From contig SVKZ01000007.1 in the NCBI GenBank assembly GCA_015068165.1, positions 1-39,408 on the forward strand: 39,408 bases of DNA, given 5' to 3'. The notes below the pieces were generated by a model. That model was given only the letters and a program-made list of their open reading frames with translations. It ran no database searches and had not been told where the DNA came from. Shown piece by piece: positions 38,131 to 39,408 of the stretch (the stretch's first letter is position 1; each line of letters starts with the position of its first letter). The position numbers and the translations under genes were made by a program. This DNA comes from Oscillospiraceae bacterium. Lineage in GTDB: Bacteria > Bacillota > Clostridia > Oscillospirales > Oscillospiraceae.

Positions 38131-38150
38131 TCTTCCCCGGAGGATCAAAT

Positions 38151-39338
38151 ATGCAAGTTTATGCTGATAATGCCGCAACCACAAAGATGAGCGAAATCGC
38201 CATTGCGGCAATGACAGAATGTTATCAAAATTACTACGGAAACCCGTCCAGCCTTCACTCGGTTGGACAGGAAGCCAAAGAGAAATTGGAGGATGCCCGC
38301 GCTCGGGTAGCTGCTTGTCTCGGTTGCGAATCCCGTGAAATTTACTTCACCTCCGGCGGCAGTGAGGCTGACAATCAGGCGATTATTTCCGCCGCCCGGC
38401 TGGGTGCAAAAAAAGGAAAAAAGCACATTATTTCTACCGCTTTTGAGCATCACGCCGTTCTGCACACTCTGAACAAACTGGAAACAGAGGGCTTTGAAGT
38501 TACCCTTTTGGACGTCCGAAACAACCACAACATTACCGCCCAGCAGGTAAAAGAGGCCATTCGCGAGGATACCTGCCTTGTAACGGTAATGTATGCCAAC
38601 AATGAAATCGGCTCTGTCCTTCCCATCGCTGAAATTGGCGCAATTTGTAAGGAAGCAGGCATCCCCTTCCATACCGATGCCGTACAGGCAGCCGGTCATC
38701 TGCACATTGATGTAAAGAAACAAAACATTGATATGCTCAGCCTGTCTGCCCACAAATTCCACGGTCCGAAAGGCGTTGGTGTTCTGTATGCCCGCCGCGG
38801 CATCGCGCTGCAAAACCTGATAGAAGGCGGTGCCCAGGAACGAGGCAAGCGGGGTGGTACAGAAAACCTTCCCGGTATCTGCGGTCTTGCAGCCGCTTTG
38901 GAAGATGCCTGTGCAAATATGGATGAGAACACAAAGAAAGTAACTGCCTTGCGGGATAAGCTGATTGCCGGTCTATCCCAGATTCCTCACTGCTCCCTCA
39001 ATGGCGACCCTGTCAACCGCCTCCCCGGCAATGTCAGCTTCTGTTTCGAGGGCATTGAAGGCGAATCCCTTCTCCTCTATCTTGACGCCCAGGGCATCTG
39101 CGCTTCTTCCGGCTCTGCCTGCACCTCCGGCAGCCTGGATCCCAGCCACGTTTTGCTGGCAATCGGCCGTGTCCACGATGTTGCCCACGGCTCTCTGCGG
39201 CTTTCCCTGGATCACAATAATACCGAAGAAGAAATCGACCACATTTTGACCGTCGTTCCCCAGGTAGTTTCCCTCCTGCGGAATATGAGCCCTGTATGGC
39301 GGGATCTGCAAAACGGCACACGAGAATATATACTCTAA
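38151..39338 (+). CDS. iscS: Cysteine desulfurase IscS/NifS
   Basis: A 395-residue PLP enzyme taking sulfur from cysteine for Fe-S clusters. The N-terminus VYADNAATTKMSE is typical. The PLP-binding lysine is in LSAHKFHGPKGVG, and EHHAVLHT and HTDAVQAAGH hold cofactor contacts. The sulfur-accepting cysteine is in ASSGSACTSGSL, the group I (IscS/NifS) form. It has GGAGG seven bases before ATG 38151. It is followed by iscU 13 bp later, so the pair forms a minimal isc operon. iscR is not inside the window. The iron-sulfur sensing repressor is presumably encoded elsewhere. Confidence 0.95.
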   Translation: MQVYADNAATTKMSEIAIAAMTECYQNYYGNPSSLHSVGQEAKEKLEDARARVAACLGCESREIYFTSGGSEADNQAIISAARLGAKKGKKHIISTAFEHHAVLHTLNKLETEGFEVTLLDVRNNHNITAQQVKEAIREDTCLVTVMYANNEIGSVLPIAEIGAICKEAGIPFHTDAVQAAGHLHIDVKKQNIDMLSLSAHKFHGPKGVGVLYARRGIALQNLIEGGAQERGKRGGTENLPGICGLAAALEDACANMDENTKKVTALRDKLIAGLSQIPHCSLNGDPVNRLPGNVSFCFEGIEGESLLLYLDAQGICASSGSACTSGSLDPSHVLLAIGRVHDVAHGSLRLSLDHNNTEEEIDHILTVVPQVVSLLRNMSPVWRDLQNGTREYIL

Positions 39339-39351
39339 AGGAGAAATCAAT

Positions 39352-39408
39352 ATGGCACTTTATAGCGAAGTTGTAATGGATCACTTTATGCACCCCCGTA
39401 ATGTAGGC
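39352..39408 (+). CDS. iscU: Fe-S scaffold IscU/NifU, N-terminal fragment
   Basis: Nineteen codons to the window edge, starting at ATG 39352 behind AAAGGAG. MALYSEVVMDHFMHPRNVG is the conserved N-terminus of IscU/NifU scaffolds (YSE...DHxxxPRNVG). Being next to a cysteine desulfurase supports it. The cluster-binding cysteines lie beyond the window. Confidence 0.88.
   Translation, partial: MALYSEVVMDHFMHPRNVG

Overview
The window reads as a chromosomal segment of a low-to-mid GC, endospore-forming anaerobic Clostridia, probably Oscillospirales (the old Ruminococcaceae). The grounds are a SpoIVB sporulation protease, RNase J, a GdpP-rplI-dnaB block as in Bacillus, an aconitase/isocitrate dehydrogenase operon headed by a homocitrate-synthase-like enzyme instead of a normal citrate synthase, a clostridial-type F1Fo ATP synthase, and strong AGGAGG ribosome sites. 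The placement is inference from gene content; no 16S rRNA gene is present. I see no phage, transposase, CRISPR array or defence island. The window is almost all core chromosome.

Layout. 1-2557 (minus): gdpP-rplI-dnaB, cyclic-di-AMP turnover plus replication and translation genes; dnaB is cut by the window edge. 2558-2881: divergent control region with a long structured leader for RNase J. 2882-5526 (plus): rnj and dus. 5560-8345: divergent tRNA synthetases trpS (minus) and gltX (plus). 8384-12543 (minus): a MacB-like ABC exporter with a very large coiled-coil permease. 12676-17839 (minus): Re-citrate synthase, GntR/FadR regulator, aconitase and isocitrate dehydrogenase, the oxidative half-TCA route to 2-oxoglutarate and glutamate. 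A 24-bp perfect palindrome covers the -10 of its consensus promoter. 17945-19546 (minus): a beta-CASP metallo-beta-lactamase nuclease. 19609-26559 (minus): the complete ATP synthase operon atpZ-I-B-E-F-H-A-G-D-C. 26708-30611 (plus): recD2, a comFC-like gene and an mreB/mbl homologue. 30648-31499 (minus): a cysteine-rich protein of unknown function. 31598-31787: a hairpin-rich, MITE-like repeat. 31822-31907 (minus): tRNA-Leu(CAA). 32082-34043 (plus): an M42 aminopeptidase and a thioredoxin-reductase-like enzyme. 34093-37910 (minus): a membrane-anchored unknown, a rhodanese lipoprotein, a dGTPase-like HD hydrolase, a small conserved protein and spoIVB. 38151-39408 (plus): iscS and the start of iscU behind a promoter carrying two identical inverted-repeat operators of the Rrf2/IscR kind.

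Points most worth a second look: (1) the ATP synthase combines a c subunit with two membrane carboxylates (E31 and E64, next to a Na+-type ETT motif), an a subunit with about 65 extra residues between the essential Arg and the final helix, and an epsilon subunit without its C-terminal helices; (2) the self-contained Re-citrate operon with its own regulator and palindromic operator; (3) the twin operators of the isc promoter; (4) the modular hairpin repeat beside tRNA-Leu; (5) the folded RNase J leader; (6) the cysteine-rich orphan protein. I did not find a system that I can call entirely new. All functions are assigned by reading motifs, without database searches.
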